This document shows, in pieces, positions 32,913 to 44,511 of a DNA stretch of 64,000 bases. The stretch's first letter is position 1. Each line of letters opens with the position of its first letter. The notes under the pieces are model-generated. The model saw nothing but the letters and a program-made list of their open reading frames with translations, ran no database searches and was not told the DNA's origin. This stretch comes from Lunularia cruciata (lineage: Eukaryota > Streptophyta > Marchantiopsida > Lunulariales > Lunulariaceae), in the NCBI GenBank assembly GCA_948567375.1, contig OX419755.1, positions 63,988,944 to 64,052,943 of the forward strand, read 5' to 3'. The translations under genes and the position numbers were made by a program.

Positions 32913-35880
32913 TAGTTGGTGACGTCCTCGTCGCCAGTGAAGCTTTGAATTCCTTGATGGCCGTCTGTGCATTTTGGAGGTGGGAAAGAGGTTCCCATGT
33001 GGCATCATGAAGGGGATACCCTTTCCAAAGGACCTTGTACTCCATATGTTGGCGACGACCGTGTTGAATATGGCGACGCGCAAGGATACGATCAACTTCG
33101 TACTCCTCATGATCATTGATAAGGACAGGAAGAGGGGGAGGTTGGACTCGAGAGGAAAAGGAAGAAGGGTTAGGAACAAAGGGTTTCAACTTGGAAACAT
33201 GAAAGACATGATGGATACGCATGTGACAAGGTAAGGCAAGTCGATAAGCAACATGAGAGATAATGTGGGTAATATCAAAGGGTCCTATCCAATTGGGAGC
33301 AAGTTTACGAACTTGGGTATCAAGTGGGAGAGGAAGGTTACTAGAGGATAGCATGACTTTATCACCAACTTCAAAGGTGAGATCACGACGATGATGGTCC
33401 GTATATTGTTTTTGGCGATTCTGAGCAACAAGGAGGTGAGATTTGGCTTGTTGGAGAGATTGGGATATAGTGGTCAAGAATGTGGAAGTATGAGGAACCT
33501 GAGAGGGAAGGGGAGCAAGAAGAGAATCTGGAACAAGCGGATCTTGGCCAAAATTGAGAAAGAAGGGAGAAAATCCGGTGCTTGCCTGTTTGGAATTGTT
33601 GTAGGCAAATTCTGCAGCTGCAAGACATTCATCCCAGTTGGTATGGTGGACATTGACAAAGGCCCGCAACATATCCTCCAATGTACGATTGGCACGTTCG
33701 GTTTGTCCATCAATTTGAGGATGATAGGCCGTGGACAAGGCAAGCTTGGTGCCGAGTATCTGGAAGAGTGCTTGCCAAAACTTCCCAGTAAATCAAGGAT
33801 CACGGTCGGAGATGAGTACACGTGGCATCCCATGATGCTTGAAGACATTGTCAAAGTAGATTTGCGCTAAGGTTGGAGCATCCACGATATCACAGGTTGG
33901 TGCCAAGTGGATTTGCTTACTAAGCTTATCCACAAACACCACAATTGCGGTGTGTCCTTGTTTTGTCTTTGGCAAGGATGTGATGAGATCCAAGCTCACA
34001 TGCTCCCAACGAGCGGATGGAATGGTGAGTGGTTGAAGGAGTCCACTCGGCTTTTGGTTGCTGGCCTTGTTCCGTTGGCAACTCTCACATGATTGGACAA
34101 AGTCTCAAACATCTCGTGTCATGTTGGGCCACCACCATTGGCGTTGGAGGGTGCCCAAGGTCTTGTCCACTCCTATGTGACCAGCTATTGGTAAATCATG
34201 GGCTTCTTGAAGGCGCACAAGTCGAAGATCACCTTTGGCTGGAACATAGATCTGGTCTGCATGGAATAAAAGGCCTTCCTTGAAGGAGAAGGTGTTGTAC
34301 TCCTTGTCGCATGCTGTCAGACGACCGTGTACCATTTGGAAGAAGGGATCTTGTCGTAGAGCTGATTGAAACTCATTATGGACCTTAGGGTCAATGGACA
34401 CCGTTGTAATTGCCGCCATGATGAAAGGAAGATCCTTCAAATCAGGTCGTCATGATAGAGCATCGGGAATGACATGGAACCGACCTGGTTTGTACTCAAG
34501 TTTGATGTCAAACAATTGGAGTTGCTCTTCCCATCGATGATGCCGGCTCTTCATGTGCTCCAAGTGTAAGGTCTGCAACAATGGCTTGTGATCAGTTCAC
34601 ATGATCACTTGTTTCCCCAAGAGATAATGCCTCCATACCTTGGTGGCATATACCATTGCAAGTTGTTCCCAATCTCGAGCAGAGTAATTTCTTTCAGCTG
34701 TATTTAGTCAGCGAGACACAAAGGCAATAGGATGTAGTCCATCTGGAAATTCTTGTTGCAACACAGCTCCAATTGCAAAGTTAGAAGCATCAAAATCAAC
34801 CACACAAGGTAGTTGAGGATCATATGGTTGAAGAATGGGTCTTGAAGATACCATATGCTTTAACTTCTAGAATGCTTCTTCATGCATGGTGGTCCATTGG
34901 AAGCTCGAGTTCTTCCCCAAGAGCTCAGTCAATGGTACGGCCACGTGAGCATAATAGTGGATGAACCGTCGGTAAAAACTGGCCAGTCCATTGAATGCTC
35001 GTACTTCTGTAGCATCCTTCAGGGTAGGCCAATCAGTAATGGCCTTGATCTTCTCTTCTTCCATCTTGATCCCCTCTGATGAGATCTTATGACCCAAGAA
35101 GGTAACCTCCTTCTGCCAAAAAGCACACTTTGACTTCTTATAGTAAAATTTCCACTGTCGTAGTCGTCTTAGGACTTCTCGCACATGATTCACGTGTTCT
35201 GCCTCTGTCCTGCTATAGATTAAGATATCATCTAAGAACACCACCACAGACCGATCCAATAGTCCCTCCAACACTCGATGCATCTGATCCATGAAGACTG
35301 TTGGAGCATTAGTGAGTCCAAAAGGTAGAACTCTCCACTCAAAATGTTCATACCTTGTGTGAAAAGCAGTCTTTTGCACGTCCTCTCCTTCAATAGGAAT
35401 TTGCCAATAGCCACTACGAAGATCCAACTTGGAAAAGTAGCGTGCTCCACTTAGTTGATCAAGCAGGTCATCGATCCGAGGCAAGAGATATGCATTCTTC
35501 ACGGTTTGCTTATTGAGCCCACGGTAATCAATATAGAAACGAAGTCCTCCATCCTTCTTTGGAACAAATAGTACCGGTGCTCCCCATGGAGAGGTACTAT
35601 GTCGTATGAAATCCTTCTCCAACAACTCTATAAGTGTTGTTCGCAACTCCTCCAACTCTTTTGGTGAGAGCCGATAGATTGGTCTACTCACTGGAGTACT
35701 CCTTGGCAATAACTCAATCTTGAAGGGCATACCTCGATCGGAGGGTAATCCCTTTGGCAGATCATCCGGAAACACATTTGCAAACTCCTGAACTATCCGA
35801 TCAACCATTGCTTGATGCGGCACTTGGCCCTCCTCAGATTGTTCTTGTGCAATCGGCTTGATCCACACCGCGAATACAGA

Positions 35881-36063
35881 CTTATCTTCCTCCAAAGCTT
35901 GCTCTATGGCTGCTTCATTAACAAACTTCCCTTCTAGGGACTCATCTCTCTTCCAAGCTTGCTCCATGGTTGCCTTCCTGGCAAACTTCCCATCTTGGGA
36001 CTCATCTCCCTTCCAGATTCGCTCTATGGCTACCTTCTTGACAAACTTCCCATCTTGGGACTG
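35881..36063 (-). repeat. Three 60-bp in-frame repeats in G2 pol
   Basis: The units encode [20 protein letters not shown] and two variants of it, each exactly 20 residues, lying between protease and RT. They are charged and likely flexible or helical. G1 has nothing similar there. Confidence 0.88.
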
Positions 36064-36524
36064 ACTATTCTTAGGTGTCTTACTCAGAGGTGCCAGACAA
36101 CCTAATCGGAAATTCCTACCTTGGTGTTGTACTTGAATTTGGTGTCGGGTCCAATCAAATTGAACCTTATGACATTCAAGCCAAGGTAGACCTAGAATGA
36201 TATCATAGTGTAGAGGTGCCACTACAAACCTCATACATTCCAAATACTCCTTCCCAATCTTGAAGGTAACAGGATGCAAGGTGCGGAATGTAGAACCCTT
36301 TCTACCATCCGCCATCATCAAACTACTTCCAATCACTGGTTTGATAGGAATACCCAATTCCTTTGCTACTTGCATAGACATGCAATTCTCTGAACTTCCA
36401 GAATCAACCAAAATTCTACAACCCCGATTAGATATCATACCTTGCAAGTGAAGCAAACTTGCATAGGTCGAGCCTTCAATCCCATTGGAACTAATCAAGC
36501 TCCTAGTAGGCGGCTCGAAATCTC

Positions 36525-37424
36525 CTACTGGGATTCCTCGTTTCCCGGATCATTCCGCTCCACAACCTCCACTTGGGCAACTTGTCGAGGTCGTCCATTC
36601 TTGAGTGGACATTTAGCAATGAGATGCCCCAATTGGCGACAATAAAAACAACCTCCATTTTGTCGTAATCTTTCTCTATCTACTGTGCCAAGTGGTCTTT
36701 GCTGGATAGCATCAATCTCCATTGGTACCGGTTCTTCCACTCGTGGTACTGGTAGGTTTTGTGTAGATCAAGGTCGAGACCAAGTTGTTGCAACTAAGGA
36801 ATCAAAACGCTCAGCCAATTGCATGGCTTCTTCTACGTTCTGTGGCTCTCGCATGGTCACCTCCAACCTGGTTCGTGACTTCAATCCTTGCACAAATCGG
36901 TCTAGAACTTCACCTTCTTGGATATCTGGAATTTGCATGATGATATTCTAAACTTGTGTGATGTAGCTTCTCACTGAGCCAATTTGCCTCAACTCCGCCA
37001 ATTTATCTCGTGCAGCTCGGGTGGCATTTATAGTCTGAAATCGACCAAGTATTGCATCCTTGAATTCTGCCCATGTCAAAATTGGTGTAACAATTTGTCG
37101 TTCAGCTCTTTCTACTCGAAATCGCCACCAAAGTTTTGCCACGCCATCCAACTGGCTAGAAGCCAAGAGAATTTGTTTCCGCTTGTCTTGAAGATTGGTG
37201 GCTTCAAAGTAACGTTCACAGTCAAACACAAAATTCTCCACTGTGCTTGGAAGATTCTTGCCTTCAAACACCTTGGGTTTTGGAAATCGAATGCGATCTT
37301 CTCCATCTCGAACTGGCGCTCTGTCTATCTGTTCTCGTCGTTGCTGGTCTCGTTCATCCAACAATCGAGTAAGATGCTCGATTTGTTGTTGCATTGCAAG
37401 GATAACATCCGGTATTGCCGCCAT
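36525..37424 (-). pseudogene. G2 gag, two stops
   Basis: Starts MAAIPDVILAMQQQIEHLTR (coiled-coil-like), then a retrotransposon gag core (VFDCERYFEATN, AKLWWRF, TWAEFKDAIL), and a CCHC knuckle CFYCRQLGHLIAKC near 36,640. Stops at 36,945-36,950 (TAG) and near 36,768 (TGA) break it. Normal role is particle assembly and RNA packaging. Confidence 0.92.
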
Positions 37425-37681
37425 CGCTACTACTTTATTCCACTAACTCAATTTATCTAGTTGATTAACACATAGATACAACACGTCCACCGTTCTCCAT
37501 AAGTTACAACTGGAAGTATCAAGGGTTCCTCTTACACGGTGATCATATGTAGAAAATCCTGCCCAAAGCATGAGGTGATGAATTGTGTGAAACGATGCTT
37601 TGGTAATATCTGGACATGAAAGTCCCAATGGTTTGGCGGGAGTGGATTTGGTGGTCCATAAATTCCATCCATCCCATTCTT

Positions 37682-37693
37682 GCTCTGATACCA
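37682..37693 (-). promoter_or_regulatory. G2 primer-binding site (initiator tRNA-Met)
   Basis: TGGTATCAGAGC on the element strand, one base inside the 5' LTR. Confidence 0.97.
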
Positions 37694-37694
37694 A

Positions 37695-38058
37695 TGTAAA
37701 AGACCAAAACCGAGGAGAGAAATAGGAGAATGGAAACTCACATTGGGACACTTGAATGAGGGAAAACTCCGAATGCCTAGCATGAGCTTCGGCCTTGGTA
37801 TTTATAGGTAGCATACAAGTCCCTTGAAGCTTCTCAAGAAGCTTCCTTCTAGAAGCTGCCTACTTGGCGTGCAAGCTAAGCTAGTTAGAAGCTTCTAGAA
37901 GCTTCCTTCTAGAAGCTACCTGCTTAGGGCGCAAGTTAACTAGTTAGGAAGCTTCCCAAGAAGCTTCTTAGATGCTTCTAGAATATTCTAGGCTATTTTG
38001 TCTTATTATCTACTTCATAAGCTCGACTAACTTCGTCGCTAAACTCCATATTGTTACA
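37695..38058 (-). repeat. G2 5' LTR (364 bp)
   Basis: Matches the 3' LTR except for loss of one 60-bp unit between two copies of GCTTCTCAAGAAGCTTCCTT. TATA box at 37,799-37,807; the perfect four-pentamer heat-shock element is kept at about 37,887-37,906. Confidence 0.95.
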
Positions 38059-38187
38059 CCTATGGTGGAGCTTCCTTGGAGGAGATCCTCTTTGTCTATA
38101 TAAAAAGAGAAGGTGCTCCCTTGGGGCATCGAATGTTGGAGTGTGCAATCTGTGTTTTCTCTCTTCTCTTGTCATCGGAGTATTACA
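38059..38187 (+). repeat. G1 3' LTR, part 2
   Basis: Begins with the second CCTAT copy and ends GGAGTATTACA, followed by ACTTG, the right TSD of G1. Confidence 0.95.
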
Positions 38188-38830
38188 ACTTGTCAGGAAG
38201 TGCCACCAACTCAATCCACTTGGAGAGTGCTCCACCATCACCAAATCATACCAATGATGTCTCACAGTCATTGTTAAAGGTCTAGTGAAGTCCAAACTCC
38301 AACAATAACCCAATCCCATGATAGGTAATGGGTGTAATTGTGGCATAGGAGCATTAAATGATGCTCTAACTTGGTCACAAGCCACACATCTGGCAACAAA
38401 CTATTGTACCTTGGTCTGCATACCACACCACCAATAATGACTCTAGAGTTAGCTATATGTACACTTTACTCCAAAATGTCCTAGCTCCTCATGAGCATGA
38501 CGGATAAACTGTGGTCCCATACATGCAAAAGGTGTATACCCTCCAATCTGAATTGTCTAGCTTGCTGAAGGACACAATCTCTCTCCTTGGCCCCAACTGT
38601 GCCACCCACAACACCATTGCAAAGATAGTCCATCACTAAGACGTCACCATGAATGTCTTGTTGAACTATACCAATATCTTCACTCTTTGGATCTATGACC
38701 TCAATAACTCCTCCGGTATTCACTTCGAGAGATACCACCAAGGCCTCAAAAAATATATAGAGAAAGGTAGATGCATGCCAACTTGGCACTATCTCATTAT
38801 ATGTCTCACCATGCCAACATGCTCCGGTTT
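38188..38830 (-). pseudogene. G3 copy A integrase N-terminal half
   Basis: Includes the spacer that precedes integrase (TGGVIEVIDPKSEDIGIVQQ), the end of the zinc-binding region, ACDQVRASFNAPMPQ and SLDFTRPLTMTVRHH with the first catalytic aspartate. The text stops at the G1 TSD and continues at 26,213. Confidence 0.85.
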
Positions 38831-40200
38831 GATCCTACTAGCTGGGACATGGGTTTCTACTCAACCCATCTACATCATGGTTCACCACTCCAGGTCGTGA
38901 AATCGTGAACATTGGAAATGAACAATCATGAAATCATACTCCTATAAAATCAAAGCCCATTGTGCAAGCTTCCTTGAAAGCTTGTTGGACTCCATCAACC
39001 ACTTCAGCGGTTGATAATCAATGATGAGAGTGAAGAGGTTACCAAATAGATAACACTGGAAATGTGCTACTGCCCAAACTACTACCAAGCACTCTCCCTC
39101 ATATGAACTATACTTTACCTTTGCTAAATTGTTGGAACGACTACCATAGGCCACCACAAACTCCTTCCCCTCATCATCATGCTTGGTGAGCACCGCTCCA
39201 AGCCCCAACATACTCCAATTAGTATGAACCTGAAATGGTCGTCCTCTAATCGGTCTACTCAAAATAGGAGCAAATGTCAACCTCTCCTTTAGTTCTACAA
39301 AATCTCTCTCTTGCTCATCTCCCCAACACCACTCCTGTGTAAGCTTGCTTAGCTTCATCAAGGCCTTGGCAATGGCACTAAATCCTCTCACATAATGGTA
39401 ATAGAAGTTTGCCAACCAAAGGAAAGATCGCACTTTGCTCACATACGTAGGTTGAGGAATATGTAGAATAGCCTCCACCTTGGTCTGTTGAACACCAAGT
39501 CCTCTAGAGTACATAGTGTGAACCAAATACTCAACTTGCTCATGGAAGAACCTACACTTCCCAAGATCTAATTTGAGTCCATGAGATCTCAACCTCTCAA
39601 ACACCTCCAACAATTGTCTCTCATGCTCCTCCACAAGAGTGCTATAGACCAAAATGTCATCAATATAGCACTAAGCAAAATCCAATCCAGCTAGGATCCT
39701 ATCCATGATCCTCTGGAACTTGGTAGGAGCATTTTTTAACCCAAATGGTATGAACCTCCATTGATATAACACATCTTGGACAAGACAACATTTTGGGCTA
39801 TTGAGCCGTGAAGATCAATAGCCCAGAATGTTGTCTTGGACTTGTCCTCCTCTCTGATTGACAATTGATGATAACTCGCTCAAAGATCCAAAGTATTGAA
39901 GACCTTTGCATGCCAAATCACATCAAAAATCTCCTTTGGTGTAGGCATGGCATACCAATCAGCCCTGATCTATCCGTTGATAGGACAGTAATCTCCACAC
40001 ATCCGCCTATCTATGTAGTTGCCATGCATATCCTTCTTGGCTGGCATCACTGTCACCAATGCATACTCTCCATGTGAAATCTCTACCAAACCAACCTCAA
40101 AAAGGTCTCTACTCTAACTCTGAATCAATGTCCTCTCCATGTTATTATAACAATAAGGATGTCAAAAAATTGGTGTATTGCTAGTCAGCTCAATCCATAT
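38831..40200 (-). pseudogene. G3 copy A reverse transcriptase and RNase H
   Basis: RT: MPAKKDMHGNYIDRRMCGDY, LDL(stop)ASYHQLSIREEDK, then CYIDDILVYS (DD at 39,656-39,661) and GLKLDLGKCRFF. RNase [21 protein letters not shown] and SSYEGECLVVVWAVAHFQCY. Frame breaks and stops are present; part of the RT palm is replaced by the inverted duplication at 39,781-39,840. Confidence 0.85.
39781..39840. repeat. Short inverted repeat in G3 RT
   Basis: CAAGACAACATTTTGGGCTA is followed after ~16 bases by its inverse TAGCCCAGAATGTTGTCTTG (one mismatch). It gives a ~24-bp hairpin and replaces normal RT sequence. Confidence 0.85.
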
Positions 40201-40374
40201 ACTAGGTCCTTTCTGAGCACCCAAATCCTTCATACTGAAGCCAAAACAACTTGTGTAGCTCCTCAAGAACCTCCAAACCCTCCATTTTTCCTCTCCAATA
40301 AGCTTACATCCAAGATCTGGCTCCCAAGTATCCTTTGTAATTGTTGCAAGAGTAGAAGACGTATTGACTAGCTG

Positions 40375-40700
40375 CTACACTAGGCCCTTGGGAGCAATAG
40401 TGTTATGCCCCTGACCACTAGAGGTCCTAACCTTGGTGTGAAAAACTCCCTCCACTCTGGCCGCAAGCTCCACATGTCCTCTAGCTCCATCCCAAGTGGA
40501 CCAAGGGTGTAATCCAAGTAGCCCATGCTCACCTGGATGGACTCCAAGTAGACTACTCTCCCTAGTAGCTACTGGTTGTGTCCGAAGAATACCATGTCCA
40601 CTTGTTCCATCACCTCTAGTATGTGCTTGAATTGTCCCGATAGGCACAGGGCTCACAAGTGTCCGAGTGGTGATGCCTATCAAGCGCATCCTACGCTACT
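40375..40700 (-). pseudogene. G3 copy A linker region between methyltransferase and RT, unknown
   Basis: Open stretch rich in Gly, Thr, His with LLGVHPGEHGLLGLHPWSTW. A matching region is at 57,367-57,680 in copy B. No family recognised; probably a spacer in the polyprotein. Confidence 0.55.
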
Positions 40701-40709
40701 CAGCTAAGC

Positions 40710-41652
40710 CAAGGCTCACAATCTAGGTCAAATAGTTCAAGTCCATAGCCTGACCTAACTCCTGACACTTTGATGCCTTTGATACTACTTGGAATAGAGG
40801 TAATACTAGTGTGTAAACCCATCACCCACTCTCTCTCATCCGTGTTGGGCTCCTCCAACTATTGTAACTGTGAGTCCCAAACAAGTCTAGGTCCTCCCTC
40901 TCAAAAAGCATGAGAGCTTGGGAAACTCATGAGTGTGGGAAATGCAGCTCTAGGTTGTCCAACTAAGTTCACTATTGCTATAGGTGACCTATCAGCCATT
41001 ACCACCATCTAAGATTGATGCCCAACATCCAAGATGTCATCAACAAGGATGTGGTCAAGTCGTTGAATCCCATCATAAGCACATTGTAAAACCTCTTTGG
41101 GTAAGAGGTTTGTCTACCAAAGACAAAGATGATGAGCCCGTGATCCCACTCTGGCTGGATTTAGCAATATAGCAGGTCCCATCCAAGAATAGACTTGATG
41201 TGTACTCACCACCACTCTGGTGCAAGAATCACCCATCAAAGGAGGTTCTCTAAAAGTAAGCTAGAGAAATGGAATGATGAACTTAGAGATGTTGTAGTAT
41301 CCATAACATCTCCCAAAACACACCAGTATAAGGATCCTAAAGACCCAAACTCCATCTAGCACATGTATGTCCTTGACATGGCCATCCAAAAATCACCAAA
41401 TGAAAAGGCCCATGTCTCTCTAGATCATGCGCTCCCATTAAGGAAATATTTGTTGGTAGGGCCTTCTAGTAACCTCTAACTATTGACATCAATAATAACT
41501 CTGGATACCAATAGGCCAAGTGTGCCACATGATGTAGAGAGACTTGCCTAGCAATCTCATCTCTCTCTACATACAAGTACCTCTGTGCTCGTATACCCGC
41601 TTGTAAAACCACAACTAGTTGTGTTAATCCCACTAAACAACTCCAATAGATA
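40710..41652 (-). pseudogene. G3 copy A C5 cytosine DNA methyltransferase domain, decayed
   Basis: Same order of motifs as in copy B: LLELFSGI (motif I, 41,626-41,650), LVIFGWPCQG with the catalytic Pro-Cys (41,376-41,381), LAYLLEN (motif VI), a PARVGSRAH block (motif VIII), and the C-terminal LNCL/TWI-type block near 40,730. Several frame changes; copy A loses the frame just after motif I. Lies between protease and RT. Confidence 0.82.
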
Positions 41653-42400
41653 TATCCCCTCTATTGGATATTGCCAAGCAATGAGTGTGGTATTTAGAGG
41701 TGTCAAAGTAATCTACTCTGGAGGCTCATCCTCACACTTATCTCTTGATGGTACAAAGGCTCCATTCCAAGCATGTTGCACCAACTAATCTACATGTTGT
41801 TGCAATGCCTCCTTTGAACTCCACAATAGAACATCCAAGGTGGATGGGACAATTCCACTTGTACTCCAAATCCAAGTGATCTCTTCTGGTACTAGAGTAT
41901 CCTCTACATGGGTGTTCCCTTCCAACAAGTCACTAGGCCAAGTAATTGCACCACTAAAAGCTGAAACTGATGATGCCATGGTCTCGGACTGTAGTGAGCC
42001 AAGACTACCACTACTGAAGCGTATTGGTAGGTGACATACCCATTCCTCACCAAACTACAAACCTGGTCTATAGGAGGTTGTCTCCTCCCAATAGTCAATG
42101 CTAAAACCCATGGGGTCTAACATTGCTCCTCCAACTAGCACATCATATGACTCAACTATTGTTGCAATAGCCTGAGCTCTCACCACTAAGCTATCAGTTG
42201 GATGACTAGGTTGAACCTAGACAACAAGCTCTCCACCTATAGATGTTTGGACACCTCTCCACATTGGTCTTTTGTAACTCCAAACTGACTACTTCCCCAA
42301 CATAAGGGGCTATGCACCAAAGTCTAAGAAGACTCTTTGTGGTGTATAGACATTCCTTGAAGGTCTCACCAAATGGAAAATCCACTTTTGGTTATCCAAT
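41653..42400 (-). pseudogene. G3 copy A protease region and spacer
   Basis: VYTPQRVFLDFGA near 42,320 corresponds to VYTPQRVLLDSGV in copy B, so the active-site serine is lost here. It is followed by an unknown conserved spacer containing FSGAITWPSDLLEG and STLDVLLW. Confidence 0.65.
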
Positions 42401-44511
42401 AGGACAACACCAGGTGTGAATTTCACTATTTCAAAGGCCGGTCGAGCTAGCAACTCCTCCAATCTAGCTATTGTTGCCTACCATAAATCACTTGTCGCCG
42501 AATGGATCCCATGCTCTTCAACCAAGTCAGCTCCACTATCAACCAACTCTGCCCTAGTAGTAGGAACCGCATCATCCCTACTTTCACAAAGCGTGGAAGC
42601 CAACCAAGACACTACGGTTGGGTCAACTCCCAATGTAAACATGCCACTAGCTGAAAACAAAGGGCACCGCATAATCAGCTGAGCCACCCCCAACATCATG
42701 CTAGACTCAATATGTGGTAGTAGTAGGTGGCTGACTAGTAAGTAGTCTATCATGCAATCCATCACCACCTACCGCACCTACACTGGGATGTCTAGGAGCC
42801 ATGGATGTTTTTTGCAATGCCTTAGATAGCACGAAAGACTAAGGAAGTTTGAACTGTCTCCCAACCTCTCCTCTTTGTGGGTCAAACTCCATTGATGCTC
42901 CTCTAGGCTCTGGAGCAAATATTGCAATCCTAGTCATTGCTGCAGATGCATCCATTTGTGCTACTCCGCACATGAAGTCCAAAGCATCTCTATCACTAGC
43001 ATATGAAGTGAAAGCCTCAGCTCCAAATTTGATCTCCTCTGAGCGATGTCTATACTAGCCAATCTTTGCTCCAACTACTCAATTTGAGTAGCCATAGTTG
43101 TATCAAAAGTAAGGGCAGGTACTACACCCATACTAGGTGTAGATCTTCTACCACCACCTCTAACACCTCATTCTCCATGAACTGGAGCTCCTCTACTACC
43201 TACCATAGCAGCCTTACCACTTTGTAACTTCGGGTGTAGGTCAAAGCATTGGTCACCATTGTGACCAAATCTGTGGTAATGCTCATATTGCCTCTGTGTT
43301 GGTTGCGATGCACCAAAGGTATCAAGTCCACTGCCTTGAGTACACTCTTTCCTATGGTGAGGTCCACTACAAGTCCAACAAGCAACACTACCACTCACTA
43401 GCTATTGCTGACTTGAAAAGAAGGTAAGGGTCTAGCTCCACTAGGCCCTCCACTCACTCCATAGGATCAAGATTGTCCACCCTCTCCTCAAAAAACAACT
43501 AGGCGAGGTGCACTCTGCTGCACTCTAGAAGAAGTAATAGTTGTGGATGAGATCTCCCTACTACATCTAGATGTCACTACCCTCTCTTCCACCATGTTGA
43601 GCTCAATACACTCAACCAAACCAAAGACCACTACCAAAGTAGGCAAAGTAGCCTGTAACAATGTAGCATCATGAGCTCTATGTCATAACTCCCTATCCAA
43701 TATCCCATACTAAAACTGGACTACTTGGTTCTCAATAACTCCTTGAGTGAAATTGATCAGCCATCTCATGGGAGTGTATTCCTTGCATAGGCTCTCTCCA
43801 GCCTTCCGCTGGAACTCTTGCAAGTTCCTTAGCTTGTCAGTCCGCACTCCTTGGTAGTTCTACCTCAAACATTAGAAGAACTCCACCATGGGGCTAAACC
43901 CTCATACAACACTACCTCCTACAACGGTACCTCTACTTGTGGTAGCATTATCTCCAACTAGTGCACCTCCACTAGCTCCACCAATGCTACTCAAGCTAGA
44001 ACTCATGGGTATAGCCAATCTATCCTTGGCAACCAAGCCTGAAGTGATGGAGGCATAGTTTGGAGACCAATATTGTCTCCATAACTCAATTTCCTCCAAA
44101 TGAGCTCTCTTGAACTCATGGTAATTGTCTATTGGCAGACCCTCCAAATATTGAAACAACCCCTTCCATGCCATGAAGGGTATAAACAAAGTTGGGTTCC
44201 GCATCTACTGCAGATCACACCCACTATCAAACTCCTCGATGAAGTCATCCAACTCAATGGTACCCACTATACCAAAGTAACGCCTAGGGCCTTTGGAGGC
44301 CCCAAAAATCTAGTCCATGTCCCACAACAATGGTGCGGACACGCCAAGTTGCACTCTCAACAAAATCAACTCCTTTGTCAAACTCCAACTCAAAGTCAAT
44401 CTCCTCCCTCACAAGGACATGAGATACAAGCTAATATCAAGCGCCACTCTAAGTAAACACATTGAGTACTAAAGGGCTAACTCCTCTAGAATCCCCAAAG
44501 GAGAACTCCAT
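42401..44511 (-). pseudogene. G3 copy A gag, decayed
   Basis: Starts at ATG 44,511 (MEFSFGDSR). Contains DDFIEEF, FMAWKGLFQYLEGLPIDNYH and WRQYWSPNYASI, a serine/glycine-rich linker, and two zinc knuckles near 43,250-43,390: CWTCSGPHHRKEC, and a second where two cysteines have become tyrosine (YEHYHRFGHNGDQC). Stops and shifts throughout. Confidence 0.8.

Larger units (their letters stand above)
32833..36498 (-). pseudogene. G2 pol: protease, RT, RNase H, integrase, chromodomain; six stops
   Basis: One frame throughout, broken only by stop codons. Protease [13 protein letters not shown] (DSG intact); three 20-residue repeats; RT with [48 protein letters not shown]; RNase H core DFDASNFAIGAVLQQE; integrase zinc region (AHDLPIAGHIGVDKTL ... 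CESCQRNK), core with LDLITSLPK, LISDRDP and QTERANR; chromodomain EEYEVDRILARRH ... EYKVLWKGYPLHDATWEP. The last ~20 codons run into the 3' LTR. The start codon is unclear: the frame opens just after the gag stop in a different frame, so frameshifting may have linked them. Confidence 0.94.
32475..38058 (-). mobile_element. G2: Ty3/gypsy chromovirus nested in the G1 3' LTR
   Basis: Minus-strand element with LTRs 32,475-32,898 (3') and 37,695-38,058 (5'), tRNA-Met primer site, gag, pol with chromodomain and polypurine tract. TSD CCTAT at 32,470-32,474 and 38,059-38,063. LTRs differ mainly by one 60-bp block, so it is the youngest of the three nested elements. gag and pol keep their frames with stop codons only. 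Confidence 0.96.
26214..38187 (+). mobile_element. G1: Ty3/gypsy chromovirus, hosting nested G2
   Basis: Plus-strand element with 739-bp LTRs, tRNA-Met primer site, two small leader ORFs, gag, pol with chromodomain, and a polypurine tract. TSD ACTTG at 26,209-26,213 and 38,188-38,192. It is inserted in the integrase of G3 copy A. Its 3' LTR is split by G2 (32,475-38,058). Without G2 the element is ~6.4 kb. LTRs differ at about ten visible positions, so it is older than the copia element. Coding regions carry stops and at least two frameshifts. Confidence 0.95.
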
